Shown: positions 14,272-21,872, numbered from the stretch's first letter. The stretch: 29,672 nucleotides of DNA from DAOUBF01 sp034432795 (GCA_034432795.1 DAOUBF010000056.1:1-29672), one strand, 5' to 3'. Notes: generated by a model not told the origin, from the sequence alone. Numbers and translations are program-made.

Positions 14272-15296
14272 TGCCCCATCTCTATCAGCGTCAATATGAC
14301 GATGCCTGAGAACATCAGAACAACGACCACCTGCGCCAGGCGGCCTTCGCGGTTGAACCATTCCGCCACGCCGGTTGCGCTGCGATCTATCGCGTAAGGG
14401 ATCAGGGCCAGAAGCAGGAGCAGGCCCAGGGGGATCAGCACGCCGGCCCACACCGGCGGGAGGAAGCGCAACAGCGCCTGTACCCACAGGAAGAACCAGG
14501 GCGCCTGCGCCTTGCCCGGGCGCGCCGGTAAATCGGCCCTCGCCCCCAGCGGGGCGGGGATCAGGGTGGACAGGAGGATCAGGGCGGCCAGGACGACCAG
14601 CATGGCCAGCGTCTCGGTCTGAACGAGCCGGGCGCGTGGGAGGCGCGGGGCGCGATCGTGATCGCGGGGCCAGTGCGAGATGCCGCCGTCGCGCCGCACC
14701 CGGAAAACATGCCAGCCGATGAGGAAGAATGCGGGCACGGCCAGGCCGAGGATGTGCCAGGCGTAGAAGCGGATAGCCGTCGCCGGGCCGATGTCCGGCC
14801 CGCCGACGATCATATAGTGCAGCGCATTGCCGACCAGCGGCGTTTCTTTCACCAGATGAGTCCCCACGACGAGCGCCCAATGTGTGCCCTCATCCCAGCG
14901 CAGGACGTAGCCGGTGAAGTTGAGCAGGAGCGTAATGACCAGGAGGGCCAGGCCGATCAGGGTGTTGAACCGGCGGGGTGGCTTGTACGCGCCGGTAAAC
15001 ACCACGCGCAGCAGGTGCAGCACAACGGCGACGACCATGGCCTGCGCCGCCCAGTAGTGCAGGTTGCGCATGAGCCAGCCGAAGGGCACCTGAAAGGTGA
15101 TGATCTCCAGCGAGAGGAAGGCCTCCTCCGGCGTGGGCACGTAGAAGAATGTGAGCAGCACGCCGGTGATCGCCAGGATCAGGAACAGGAAGGCAGAGAT
15201 ACCCCCCAGGCCGAACGTATAGCGGAAGCGGGCCTCGCGCTCCGGGATAAAGGGCGGATGGAGATGGTAGAAGAAGTTGGGTCGGCGGGAGGGCAT
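14268..15296 (-). CDS. Cytochrome b (b6 plus subunit IV fusion) of a Rieske/cytochrome b complex
   Basis: This 342-residue, about 7-TM protein joins a four-helix b6-like half (to about 215) to a three-helix subunit-IV-like half. Haem-ligand histidines are His80/His94 and His181/His196; 14 residues between the second pair is the b6-type spacing, unlike bc1. The Qo-site PEWY motif is replaced by APWF (265-268) within KAQAPWFFLWVQ, so the usual glutamate is missing. It would oxidise a (mena)quinol with the Rieske protein in the cytoplasmic membrane. The ATG shares its A with the stop of the preceding small gene (TAATG), and the 3' end overlaps the nine-haem gene by ATGA: a tightly coupled operon. 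Confidence 0.93.
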   Translation of the reverse strand: MPSRRPNFFYHLHPPFIPEREARFRYTFGLGGISAFLFLILAITGVLLTFFYVPTPEEAFLSLEIITFQVPFGWLMRNLHYWAAQAMVVAVVLHLLRVVFTGAYKPPRRFNTLIGLALLVITLLLNFTGYVLRWDEGTHWALVVGTHLVKETPLVGNALHYMIVGGPDIGPATAIRFYAWHILGLAVPAFFLIGWHVFRVRRDGGISHWPRDHDRAPRLPRARLVQTETLAMLVVLAALILLSTLIPAPLGARADLPARPGKAQAPWFFLWVQALLRFLPPVWAGVLIPLGLLLLLALIPYAIDRSATGVAEWFNREGRLAQVVVVLMFSGIVILTLIEMGQ

Positions 15297-15583
15297 TACT
15301 GTGAAAAACCAAACGCCGCGGCGTCTTCCTTCATATCCTCAAGCATATCCTCAAGGGCACGCTGAACGATCCTGAGTATCTCTTTCTCCACCCTTTCCGG
15401 GGAACGTTCGTCTTCAGGCAGCATCATCCAGCACTGTGTGATCGCCTGTCGGATGGCCTGATCCACGCCGAATGGTCCCATCATCTCGCGTATGGGCGGG
15501 GCAATGCGTTTGAGACCCACAGGGCCAGCGCTGGGTTTCGCCTGTTCCTCGTCCCCTTCTGATGTGCTTCGGATTATCTCCAT
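15296..15583 (-). CDS. Small acidic protein of unknown function in the cytochrome b operon
   Basis: I do not recognise this 95-residue protein. It is charged, has no membrane segment or signal peptide, and looks helical at the C terminus (about 60-90: EDERSPERVEKEILRIVQRA, then an Asp/Glu/Met-rich helix). It is very likely real: a perfect AGGAGGT ribosome site lies five bases before the ATG, and its TAA overlaps the cytochrome b ATG. That position suggests a cytoplasmic subunit, assembly factor or regulator of the bc-type complex, but this is inference from context only. Confidence 0.8.
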   Translation of the reverse strand: MEIIRSTSEGDEEQAKPSAGPVGLKRIAPPIREMMGPFGVDQAIRQAITQCWMMLPEDERSPERVEKEILRIVQRALEDMLEDMKEDAAAFGFSQ

Positions 15584-15624
15584 TATGACCTCCTGGACTG
15601 TGATCGCCTATCCCCCCACCCCAG

Positions 15625-15647
15625 CCCTCCCCCACAGAGGGGGAGGG
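15625..15647. repeat. C-run/G-run hairpin repeat upstream of the small gene
   Basis: CCCTCCCCC (15625-15633) pairs with GGGGGAGGG (15639-15647) around ACAGA. The stem is identical to that at 6542-6566. It lies in the presumed leader between the promoter at 15670-15697 and the small gene start, so it would be transcribed as a stable hairpin. Confidence 0.65.
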
Positions 15648-15669
15648 GGCGATGACTATTCCGGCGCTT

Positions 15670-15697
15670 AGTATATCCGGCTCTCCGGCTCTGACAA
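15670..15697 (-). promoter_or_regulatory. Candidate internal promoter for the bc-type genes
   Basis: On the minus strand, TTGTCA (15692-15697) is 16 bases from TATACT (15670-15675); each box is one mismatch from consensus. It would give the small protein, cytochrome b, nine-haem and Rieske genes their own transcript with a leader of about 80 bases. Confidence 0.45.
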
Positions 15698-15756
15698 CAC
15701 AGGCCGGACGACCTCCGCCCGGCCTGTGAATACCCCTCCCACAAAGGGAGAGAGAG

Positions 15757-16578
15757 TCAGGAGTTTCCACGAGTCTCCACAAGCTCACCTTCCAGCGCCT
15801 TCTCCCGCGCCTCAATCTCCTGCAGGCGCACGCGCATCTCATACTCGCGCTCTTCCTGCATCTTCTCCTCATACCACTTGCGGTGGTGCAGTCGGGCATA
15901 CAACGCGCTCACTTCGCCGTGGATCATGGAGAAAAAAGCCTCCTTCTCCTCCGGGAAGAACGCGGCCATATAGACGTGGATGATCAGGCCGGCGACGACT
16001 GCGCCCACGGCGGCGAAGTGCAGGGGCCGCGCCCACTGCACCAGAATGCGCATCTCCGGCGGCAGAAGGGTGCCGAAGGTCATGATCAGGCCGGTCAGCC
16101 CGATGACCACCGTGCCGAACACGACGACGTAGCCGTAGAGCTTCTGGCCGGCGTTATAGGCGTCCTGGGGCGGCAGGGGGCGATCCCGGTCCAGCCCAAC
16201 CAGGTGTTTCGCCTTCAGCTTCAGCCATTCAATATCGTCCCTGTCCAGCAGCATCCGCTTCATAGCGAAAGGCAGGAAGTACTTGCGGAAGCCCAGCAGG
16301 ACGTTGTAGGTGATCACGAACAGCCAGATCAGCCCGAAGACCTTGTGCGCTTCCACCAGCCGCCCGACCCCGCCGAACAGGTTGCGCACAAAGTCCACAT
16401 AGCCCTGGGGCATAATGCGCAGGTTGGGGTTGCCCAGGATCGCCAGGCCGGTCGCCAGCAGGACGAACCACGAGAAGGCGTTGAACCAGTGGGTGACGAT
16501 GTTGGCCAGCCCGTGCTTCTTGATCCGCTTGGCCCGCAGGCGCTGGCGCTCACTCAGCGTCAATACCTCAGTCGTCAT
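15757..16578 (-). CDS. Cytochrome b membrane subunit, formate dehydrogenase gamma/PhsC-like
   Basis: This 273-residue protein has four membrane helices and would anchor the molybdenum enzyme and pass electrons to or from the quinone pool. The b-haem ligand pattern of FdnI-type subunits is present: His30 (NIVTHWFNAFSWF), His78 (LVEAHKVFGL), His187 (RPLHFAAVG) and His201 (LIIHVYMAAF), with the YNAGQK motif at 141-146. It is longer than FdnI because of a charged, coiled-coil-like tail (about 230-273, rich in Glu, Arg and Met). ATG 16578 is preferred over 16590, since GGAG lies six bases upstream. It follows the ferredoxin subunit gene with a repeat in the gap. Confidence 0.88.
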   Translation of the reverse strand: MTTEVLTLSERQRLRAKRIKKHGLANIVTHWFNAFSWFVLLATGLAILGNPNLRIMPQGYVDFVRNLFGGVGRLVEAHKVFGLIWLFVITYNVLLGFRKYFLPFAMKRMLLDRDDIEWLKLKAKHLVGLDRDRPLPPQDAYNAGQKLYGYVVVFGTVVIGLTGLIMTFGTLLPPEMRILVQWARPLHFAAVGAVVAGLIIHVYMAAFFPEEKEAFFSMIHGEVSALYARLHHRKWYEEKMQEEREYEMRVRLQEIEAREKALEGELVETRGNS

Positions 16579-16600
16579 GGTACACTCCATTCTGCATCCA

Positions 16601-16618
16601 ACGTCACACGTGAGACGT
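16601..16618. repeat. Near-palindrome ACGTCACACGTGAGACGT
   Basis: The 18-base sequence equals its reverse complement except for one mismatched pair (positions 6 and 13). It fills the gap between the iron-sulfur and cytochrome b genes. It may be a dispersed repeat remnant or a protein-binding site. Confidence 0.5.
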
Positions 16619-16635
16619 CATGGCCGCTTGACGTT

Positions 16636-17370
16636 TCAGGCTTCATACTCGCTCTCGCCCTTGACCAACTGCCGGGCAAAGGCGGCGGCCTGGCCCAGGA
16701 AGGTCAGCCCGGCAGCGGCCAGGACGCCAGGGATGACGATGCGCCGGTAGAAGGTATCGGCGGCGGGCATCTCCGGTGGGTGAATGGCCAGTTTCGTCGC
16801 ATCCACCTCATCGTTGATGTAGTAGATGTTTGGACCGGTGTCCACACCCGGCGCAGTCAGGCGGGTCACGCGCCTGGCGTTGCGCAGCGCGATAGAGACC
16901 TCGCTATTGGGGTCGTTCAGGTCGCCGAACAGCCGCGCCCCGCCGATGCACGTGGCCACGCAGGCGGGGGCCTCACCCTGTTCCACACGTTGCAGGCAGG
17001 CGTTGCACTTATCCGCCTTGCCGGTCTCCGGGTTGATAAAACGGGCGTGATACGGGCACGCTGGCAGGCACAGCCCACAGCCAATGCACGCCTGCTGGTC
17101 AATGACCACGATGCCGTCCTCCTCGCGTTTGTACGTTGCCTGGCTGGGGCACACTTCAACGCAGGGCGGGTCGTCGCAGTGCATACAGTTATAGGGCACG
17201 AATTGCTGGCTGACATTAGGGAATGTGCCCTGCACGCCCAGGTCGTACACCCAGATGCGGGTCGCGCCGAGGGGCACGTTGTTCTCCGCGCGGCAGGCCA
17301 CCAGGCAGGCGCGGCAGTCAATGCAGCGCCTGGGATCAATCACGAAGCCGTATTTCTTTACCTGCGCCAT
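16636..17370 (-). CDS. Four-cluster ferredoxin subunit of a molybdopterin oxidoreductase (PhsB/FdnH-like)
   Basis: This 244-residue protein carries electrons between the molybdenum subunit and the membrane cytochrome b. Sixteen cysteines form the family pattern for four [4Fe-4S] clusters: Cys16/19/22/26, Cys62/65/70/74, Cys95/98/101/105 and Cys122/125/137/141. A hydrophobic helix near the C terminus (about 210-232) resembles the anchor seen in FdnH-like subunits. There is no signal peptide; partners of this kind are usually carried out with the Tat-targeted catalytic subunit. It starts eight bases after the catalytic gene and is surely co-transcribed. Confidence 0.92.
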   Translation of the reverse strand: MAQVKKYGFVIDPRRCIDCRACLVACRAENNVPLGATRIWVYDLGVQGTFPNVSQQFVPYNCMHCDDPPCVEVCPSQATYKREEDGIVVIDQQACIGCGLCLPACPYHARFINPETGKADKCNACLQRVEQGEAPACVATCIGGARLFGDLNDPNSEVSIALRNARRVTRLTAPGVDTGPNIYYINDEVDATKLAIHPPEMPAADTFYRRIVIPGVLAAAGLTFLGQAAAFARQLVKGESEYEA

Positions 17371-17378
17371 GCTCTACC

Positions 17379-19637
17379 TCATCCGTCTTTCTCCACCCTC
17401 ACGAACGTCTGCGACAGCGCCTGGCCGCCGCTGACCGGGTCGGTGATGGTCACATGCAGATCGCTATCGCTCGCCCCCACGCCGTAAGCGGTCTTCAGCC
17501 CCTTGGACAGGTGGCCGAAGCCCTGCGTCATCCACACGCAGTCCTCGCGGATGCCCTCGGTCACCTTGGCGGTGATCACCACCTCGCCGACGGCGCTGAT
17601 CACGCGCACCTTCTGGCCATTGACGATACCGCGTTCGGCGGCCGGTTTGGGGTGAATCCACAGTTCGTTCTCCGGGTAAACCTCGTGCAGCCACAGGTTG
17701 TTCTGCGTGGCGAACTGGGTATGCTGGCCGACCTTGCCCGTGAGCAGGGTGAACTCGCCCGGCCCAGGCTGCGGCGGCGCCTGCCATGTGGGCACGGCGG
17801 GCTGCCCGGCCCGGCGCAACGTCTCCGAGGCGATCTCAATCTTGCCGCTGGGCGTGTTGAACTTGAATTCCCGGACCTCGGGGAGGGCGGCCTCTGGCTC
17901 AAATGAGAGCGTTTCCGGCACAAAGCAGGCCGACCGCTCCACCTCACGCGGCGATTCCAGCAGCGGGCTCCAGCAGCCGCGATGCTCCAGGGCGCTGATG
18001 TCAATCCCCAGCGGCGCGAGTTGCTGGTTGATGTAATCCACCTCGTCTCTGTACTGGAAGTACTCGCCCAGGCCCAGCCGCTCGCCCAGTTGCTTGTAAA
18101 TCCACAAAGCGCTCTTGCCTTCGCCAATGGGGTCAATCACCGGCTGGCGCAGGAAGACGCGGTTCTCCAGCACGAGCAAGGGGTCGTAGCGCTCCAGATA
18201 AGAGGCCTCCGGTAGGATGACATCCGCGTACCACTCGGTGTCGTTGGGCAGGATGCTGACCGTGACGATGAAGTCAAGCTTGTGAAGGGCGGCGATGGTC
18301 TTCTGGCGCTCCGGCAGGCTGAGCACCGGGTTTTGGCGGGCAATAAACCAGCCATGCGCCTGGTAGGGCTGGCCGCTCAGGATGGCATCGCGGATCTCCT
18401 GGAATACGCCCAGCTTAAGCGGGACAAGCGGGTACTTCCAGGGCACGCCATCCAGCCGCTGGGCGCGGATGCGCGGATAAGGCGGCTGCGGCGGCTTGCC
18501 CAGGGTGATCCCGCCGCCCTCGCCACCGCCATTGACCAGCCCGCCGGGCTGCTCCCAGTTGCCGACAAGCGCATTCAGGATGGCGATAGCCCGCTCGGTC
18601 TGGAAGGAGTTGACGAAGTTGCTCGTGCGCCAGCCGGGGTGGGCCATGGCGTGCGGTGCGGCGGCGGCGAAGTCGCGGGCGATGCGCCGGATGGTCTCGG
18701 CGGGGATGCCGGTGATAGACGCGGCCCACTCCGGCGTGTACTTCGCCGCCTCGGCCTGGAGTTCATCAAAGCCCACGGTGTTGCGCTCAACGAATTCGCG
18801 GTGATACAGCCCCTCGCGGACGATCACATTCAGGAGCGCGAGATGGAAGGCCAGGTCGGTGCCGGGCTTGATGGGCAGCCACTCGGCCTTGCTGGCCGTC
18901 TTGGTGAAGCGCGGGTCCAGCACGACGACGTGCGCACCGTGGGCGATGGCCTCCACCAGGTCGCTTGTCTCGCTGGTGGAGATGGCCTCCAGCAGGTTGC
19001 GACCTGTCAGGATGATGTACTTCACCTGGTTGTAGTTGCGGCCTGGCTCCTCAATGCCGTAGGTCAGCAGGTTGGCGACGACCATAGCGTTGAAGCACAG
19101 GCTGCGCTGCGTGCCGTAGTTGGGCGAGCCGAAGGCATACACCAGGTTCTCAAACACCGGCTGGCTCAGGTTGTGCGTCGCCGAGAAGATCATGGCCTCC
19201 GGCCCGTATTTCTCTTTGATTTCCAACATGCGTCTGGCCGTATAATCCAGCGCTTCGTCCCAGGAGGCGCGGCGGAATTTGCCCTCGCCGCGTGCCCCGA
19301 TGCGGATAAGCGGGAAGCGGATACGGTCGGGGTCGTAGGTCGTCATGATGCCGCTCTGTCCCCGTGCACACAGGCGGCCCTTGGAGTGCGGGTGGAAGGG
19401 GTTGCCCTCCAGCTTGACCACGCGGCCATCCTTCACCTTCGCCCGCACGCCGCAACGCCAGACGCACATCTCGCACAGCGTGGGCACGATCTTATCGTAG
19501 GTCAGCCGCCCGGTTCCGACCGCTGCCGCCGACGCGGTGTTGAAGCCCAGCCCGGATTGGGCCACCAAGGCGGCCAACGTCGCGCCGGAGGCTTTCAGGA
19601 AATCGCGTCGCGTGAATTGGATGATCTCGTCTGCCAT
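17379..19637 (-). CDS. Tat-exported molybdopterin oxidoreductase, thiosulfate/polysulfide reductase-like catalytic subunit
   Basis: This 752-residue enzyme belongs to the DMSO reductase superfamily. A twin-arginine signal (TRRDFLKASGATLAAL) ends near residue 38. The [4Fe-4S] site is Cys55/58/62/90 (CEMCVWRCGV, then GRLCARG). The likely molybdenum ligand is Cys181 in QRSLCFNAM, as in PhsA, PsrA and NapA, rather than selenocysteine or serine. WDEALDYTARRM, ILTGRNLLEAIS, PGTDLAFHLALLN and the C-terminal GKVGQHTQFATQNN and QGFGHLSKG pterin-binding segments are present. Length fits PhsA/PsrA (about 750). A PhsC-like cytochrome b and YeeE partners favour thiosulfate or another sulfur compound; tetrathionate, polysulfide, arsenate or a reverse oxidase role cannot be excluded. 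Confidence 0.9.
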   Translation of the reverse strand: MADEIIQFTRRDFLKASGATLAALVAQSGLGFNTASAAAVGTGRLTYDKIVPTLCEMCVWRCGVRAKVKDGRVVKLEGNPFHPHSKGRLCARGQSGIMTTYDPDRIRFPLIRIGARGEGKFRRASWDEALDYTARRMLEIKEKYGPEAMIFSATHNLSQPVFENLVYAFGSPNYGTQRSLCFNAMVVANLLTYGIEEPGRNYNQVKYIILTGRNLLEAISTSETSDLVEAIAHGAHVVVLDPRFTKTASKAEWLPIKPGTDLAFHLALLNVIVREGLYHREFVERNTVGFDELQAEAAKYTPEWAASITGIPAETIRRIARDFAAAAPHAMAHPGWRTSNFVNSFQTERAIAILNALVGNWEQPGGLVNGGGEGGGITLGKPPQPPYPRIRAQRLDGVPWKYPLVPLKLGVFQEIRDAILSGQPYQAHGWFIARQNPVLSLPERQKTIAALHKLDFIVTVSILPNDTEWYADVILPEASYLERYDPLLVLENRVFLRQPVIDPIGEGKSALWIYKQLGERLGLGEYFQYRDEVDYINQQLAPLGIDISALEHRGCWSPLLESPREVERSACFVPETLSFEPEAALPEVREFKFNTPSGKIEIASETLRRAGQPAVPTWQAPPQPGPGEFTLLTGKVGQHTQFATQNNLWLHEVYPENELWIHPKPAAERGIVNGQKVRVISAVGEVVITAKVTEGIREDCVWMTQGFGHLSKGLKTAYGVGASDSDLHVTITDPVSGGQALSQTFVRVEKDG

Positions 19638-19650
19638 ACCCGAACCTCAA

Positions 19651-19714
19651 TTTCACCGCAGAGACCGCAGAGGAATATAGAAATCTCTGCGCTCTTTGCG
19701 TTCTCTGCGGTAAA
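19651..19714. repeat. Inverted repeat ACCGCAGAGA...TCTCTGCGGT
   Basis: ACCGCAGAGA (19655-19664) pairs with TCTCTGCGGT (19702-19711). Between them lie further copies of the words CCGCAGAGG, CTCTGCGC and CTTTGCG. I recall this CTCTGCGGT wording as a widespread dispersed repeat of environmental bacteria. It fills the gap between the second YeeE gene and the molybdenum subunit gene. Confidence 0.7.
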
Positions 19715-19715
19715 A

Positions 19716-20270
19716 CTATGCCCGTGTCTTGTCCAAGCGTATGCGAATGGCGCGTTCCAGCGCGTAGAACAGCAGCAGTGCGATCACCGTGAACAGCCCG
19801 ATGACCAGCCAGTGGTTGGCGTCTATCACCTCCGGCAGGACAATTGGCCCGGCGTTGGCGATACGGCTCAGCGCCGGATAGACCTGGTTGTAGGTCAGGC
19901 CGAAGAGGAGCGCGCCGGTCAACATGCCCAGGACACCGGGGATGAGATAGTCCAGGCGGCCCTCGCCCGATCCGGCGGCGATAGGCGCCGCGCACACGCC
20001 CGCAACGGCCATGCCCACGCCGAAGAGCAGCCCACCCACCAGGTTGCCCACGACGTATGTCGGGGTGATCGGCATACTGGCGACGACGCCCAGGTCGGTC
20101 AGCAGGTAGATGCCGATCATGCCCACGACAAGGGCCGACATCATGAACTTGAGCACGGCCAGGTCGGTGAAGCGGAAGACGTTAACGATCTTGTGGTAGC
20201 GGGTCATCCCGCCTTTGTGCAGCAGGAAGCCGAACAGAAAGCCGATGAGAAGTGGAGCGATGACAGACAT
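19716..20270 (-). CDS. YeeE/YedE-family sulfur transporter half, second gene
   Basis: This 184-residue protein has about five hydrophobic segments. The start GFLFGFLLHKGGMTRYHKIV and FRFTDLAVLKFMM are typical of small YeeE/YedE (DUF395/sulf_transp) proteins, and GMAVAGVCAAPIA carries the conserved Cys93. YeeE/TsuA family members pass thiosulfate or related sulfur species by cysteine relay. It starts three bases after the stop of the companion half, with GGAGG inside the upstream gene's end, so the two are surely made together and may pair in the membrane. Confidence 0.87.
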   Translation of the reverse strand: MSVIAPLLIGFLFGFLLHKGGMTRYHKIVNVFRFTDLAVLKFMMSALVVGMIGIYLLTDLGVVASMPITPTYVVGNLVGGLLFGVGMAVAGVCAAPIAAGSGEGRLDYLIPGVLGMLTGALLFGLTYNQVYPALSRIANAGPIVLPEVIDANHWLVIGLFTVIALLLFYALERAIRIRLDKTRA

Positions 20271-20273
20271 GGC

Positions 20274-20816
20274 TTAGTATTTCCTCCCGTACAGAATCCA
20301 GGCTGTGGCGATGCCTGAGGCGAACATGCCGGCGATGAAGATGAAGGCTGCCGGCGCCAGGACCACGCCGCCGGAAATGGCCAGCCCGCTGGTACAGCCC
20401 CCGGCGATGCCCGCTGCGTACTCCAGCAGTGCCGCAGCGAAGAACACCATCAGCCAGCGCTTGAGCACACTCGTGCCGAAGACCTCCGTCCACTGTTCAT
20501 CCGGCAGCTTGCGCCATTTGAATGTGCCTGAGAGCAACGCCGAGGCCAGCCCGCCCAGGAACACACCCAGGAGCATCCACACCGACCAGGTCAGGCCCGG
20601 CGGCATGACGAACTTGAAGTAGGTGTTCTTGGGGTCCAGCGCCAGGCCAAGGGGGGCGACGAGGTTCTCATACGCGCCTGAAGCGCCAATGAGCATGGGA
20701 GCAGGTAGCAAGCGGCTGCTGAGCACGAGCGCCAGGACCGTCACCAGGCCCAGTCCCGCTCCGGCGACGTAAGGCGACCATTCGGGCTTGCGCAGTTGGG
20801 TGATCAACCAGGTCAT
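20274..20816 (-). CDS. YeeE/YedE-family sulfur transporter half, first gene
   Basis: This 180-residue membrane protein has LGVFLGGLASALLSG and the family signature AGGCTSGLAISGG with Cys141, expected to handle thiosulfate, sulfite or persulfide sulfur. I chose ATG 20816 (MTWLITQLRKPEW) since GGAGGA stands a few bases upstream; the frame extends to 20873, but that part is the hairpin repeat at 20834-20853 and the end of the cytochrome gene. The pair of half-size genes together makes one full YeeE-like transporter. Confidence 0.87.
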   Translation of the reverse strand: MTWLITQLRKPEWSPYVAGAGLGLVTVLALVLSSRLLPAPMLIGASGAYENLVAPLGLALDPKNTYFKFVMPPGLTWSVWMLLGVFLGGLASALLSGTFKWRKLPDEQWTEVFGTSVLKRWLMVFFAAALLEYAAGIAGGCTSGLAISGGVVLAPAAFIFIAGMFASGIATAWILYGRKY

Positions 20817-20833
20817 AATGTCCTCCGTCGTAG

Positions 20834-20853
20834 GCCGGGTTTCCATACCCGGC
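20834..20853. repeat. TTTCCAT-loop hairpin repeat
   Basis: GCCGGGT (20834-20840) and ACCCGGC (20847-20853) pair around TTCCAT. This is the same family as 106-205. It lies between the cytochrome c stop and the YeeE ribosome site. Confidence 0.7.
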
Positions 20854-20862
20854 GTAAGTAAG

Positions 20863-21861
20863 TTAAGTTTCACTCGCCAGCGCCAACAGCAGGGCCAACT
20901 GGCGTTTATCCAGGCGTTTCATCTCCTCCAGCATGGCGAAGTTGATCAGGCTGAGCGACTGGAGCAGTTCTTCGCCGCGCTTGCGATCCGCCAGGATGAG
21001 GCGCAGGGCCTGCAATGTGCGCGGGTCCAGCGACTGGAGCACGGGCAGCAATTGCTCCAATTCGGGCGATAACCGGCCAGGCGCCTCCGCACGAACGGCT
21101 TCTTTACCATCCGGCCCCATCACGGCCTTATCGGACGAGGTCAGCTTTGGCATGGCCTGGCGGCGCTTACGAAGCTCATTCCAATAGACGAACGCACCAC
21201 CGCCGAGGACGGCGAGGGCCAGCAATGTGCCCACGATGACGTTCCCCACGCTCACCGGCCGCGCCTGGGCAGCTTCATACTGGGCCGCGTAGTCAATGAT
21301 CTCACCGGGCGCGGCGACAGGCGCAGCAGGTGGGACGGCGGGTTCAGCGGGGCTGGGGTTGGACGGCTGGGATGGGGGCTGAGATACGCTGCCGCCGCTG
21401 GCGCCGCCGCTACCGAGCGTCACACCGAGCGCGACCGCGTACACCTGGGCCTTGGCCTCATAATCGTCGTGGCAGGAAGCGCAGTTGGCTTTCACATCGC
21501 CGAGGGGCTGGACCAGGCCCTGATGCGCCGCCGCCTTCTCCACCGCCTGGACGTTGCCGCCATGACAGAATTCGCAGAAATCGCCGAAGGCGTGCGCGAT
21601 ATGCCACTCCCCCTCCGTGTTGACCGGGTCCTCGCCCTTCACCTCGTGGCAACTCTTGCACGAGGAGGCCTGTGAGCCGCACTGCGCCAGGCCGTTGGGG
21701 GCCTTACCGCGGCAGAGGGGCAGCAGCGCTTCCCAGGCCACCTCCTCGCTTCTAATTGCAGGAGCGGGGGCCGAGGTGAGGGCCAACACTCCGATCACGC
21801 CCAACCCGACGATAATGAGACCTGTACCGAAGAGAAAGAAAATACGCCGACGGGTCATCAT
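20863..21861 (-). CDS. Membrane-bound tri-haem cytochrome c with cytoplasmic tail
   Basis: This 332-residue protein has a first membrane helix (about 8-29), a periplasmic domain with three haem sites CKSCH (68-72), CEFCH (96-100) and CASCH (127-131) plus possible distal histidines in WHIAHAFGDF and AAAHQG, a Ser/Pro/Ala-rich linker (150-185), a second helix (205-226) and a charged, helical C-terminal part of about 100 residues predicted inside. I know no named family for this layout. ATG 21861 is chosen (GGAG five bases upstream); the gene starts just after the arsR-type stop would be reached, overlapping by a few bases at most. It likely links the YeeE/molybdoenzyme system to other redox partners. 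Confidence 0.85.
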   Translation of the reverse strand: MMTRRRIFFLFGTGLIIVGLGVIGVLALTSAPAPAIRSEEVAWEALLPLCRGKAPNGLAQCGSQASSCKSCHEVKGEDPVNTEGEWHIAHAFGDFCEFCHGGNVQAVEKAAAHQGLVQPLGDVKANCASCHDDYEAKAQVYAVALGVTLGSGGASGGSVSQPPSQPSNPSPAEPAVPPAAPVAAPGEIIDYAAQYEAAQARPVSVGNVIVGTLLALAVLGGGAFVYWNELRKRRQAMPKLTSSDKAVMGPDGKEAVRAEAPGRLSPELEQLLPVLQSLDPRTLQALRLILADRKRGEELLQSLSLINFAMLEEMKRLDKRQLALLLALASET

Positions 21862-21872
21862 CCTTGCTCCTC

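Noticed and set aside
14272..14880. N-terminal extension of the nine-haem cytochrome frame
   Set aside because: It is the out-of-frame shadow of cytochrome b; the ATG at 14271 with ATGA overlap gives a proper signal-anchor.
15883..17487. Long plus-strand open frame of 534 residues
   Set aside because: It is antisense to the cytochrome b and ferredoxin genes, whose motifs are complete; it is a by-product of high GC.
18282..20318. Long plus-strand open frame of 678 residues
   Set aside because: It is antisense to the molybdoenzyme and YeeE genes and reads through a noncoding repeat; no domain is seen.
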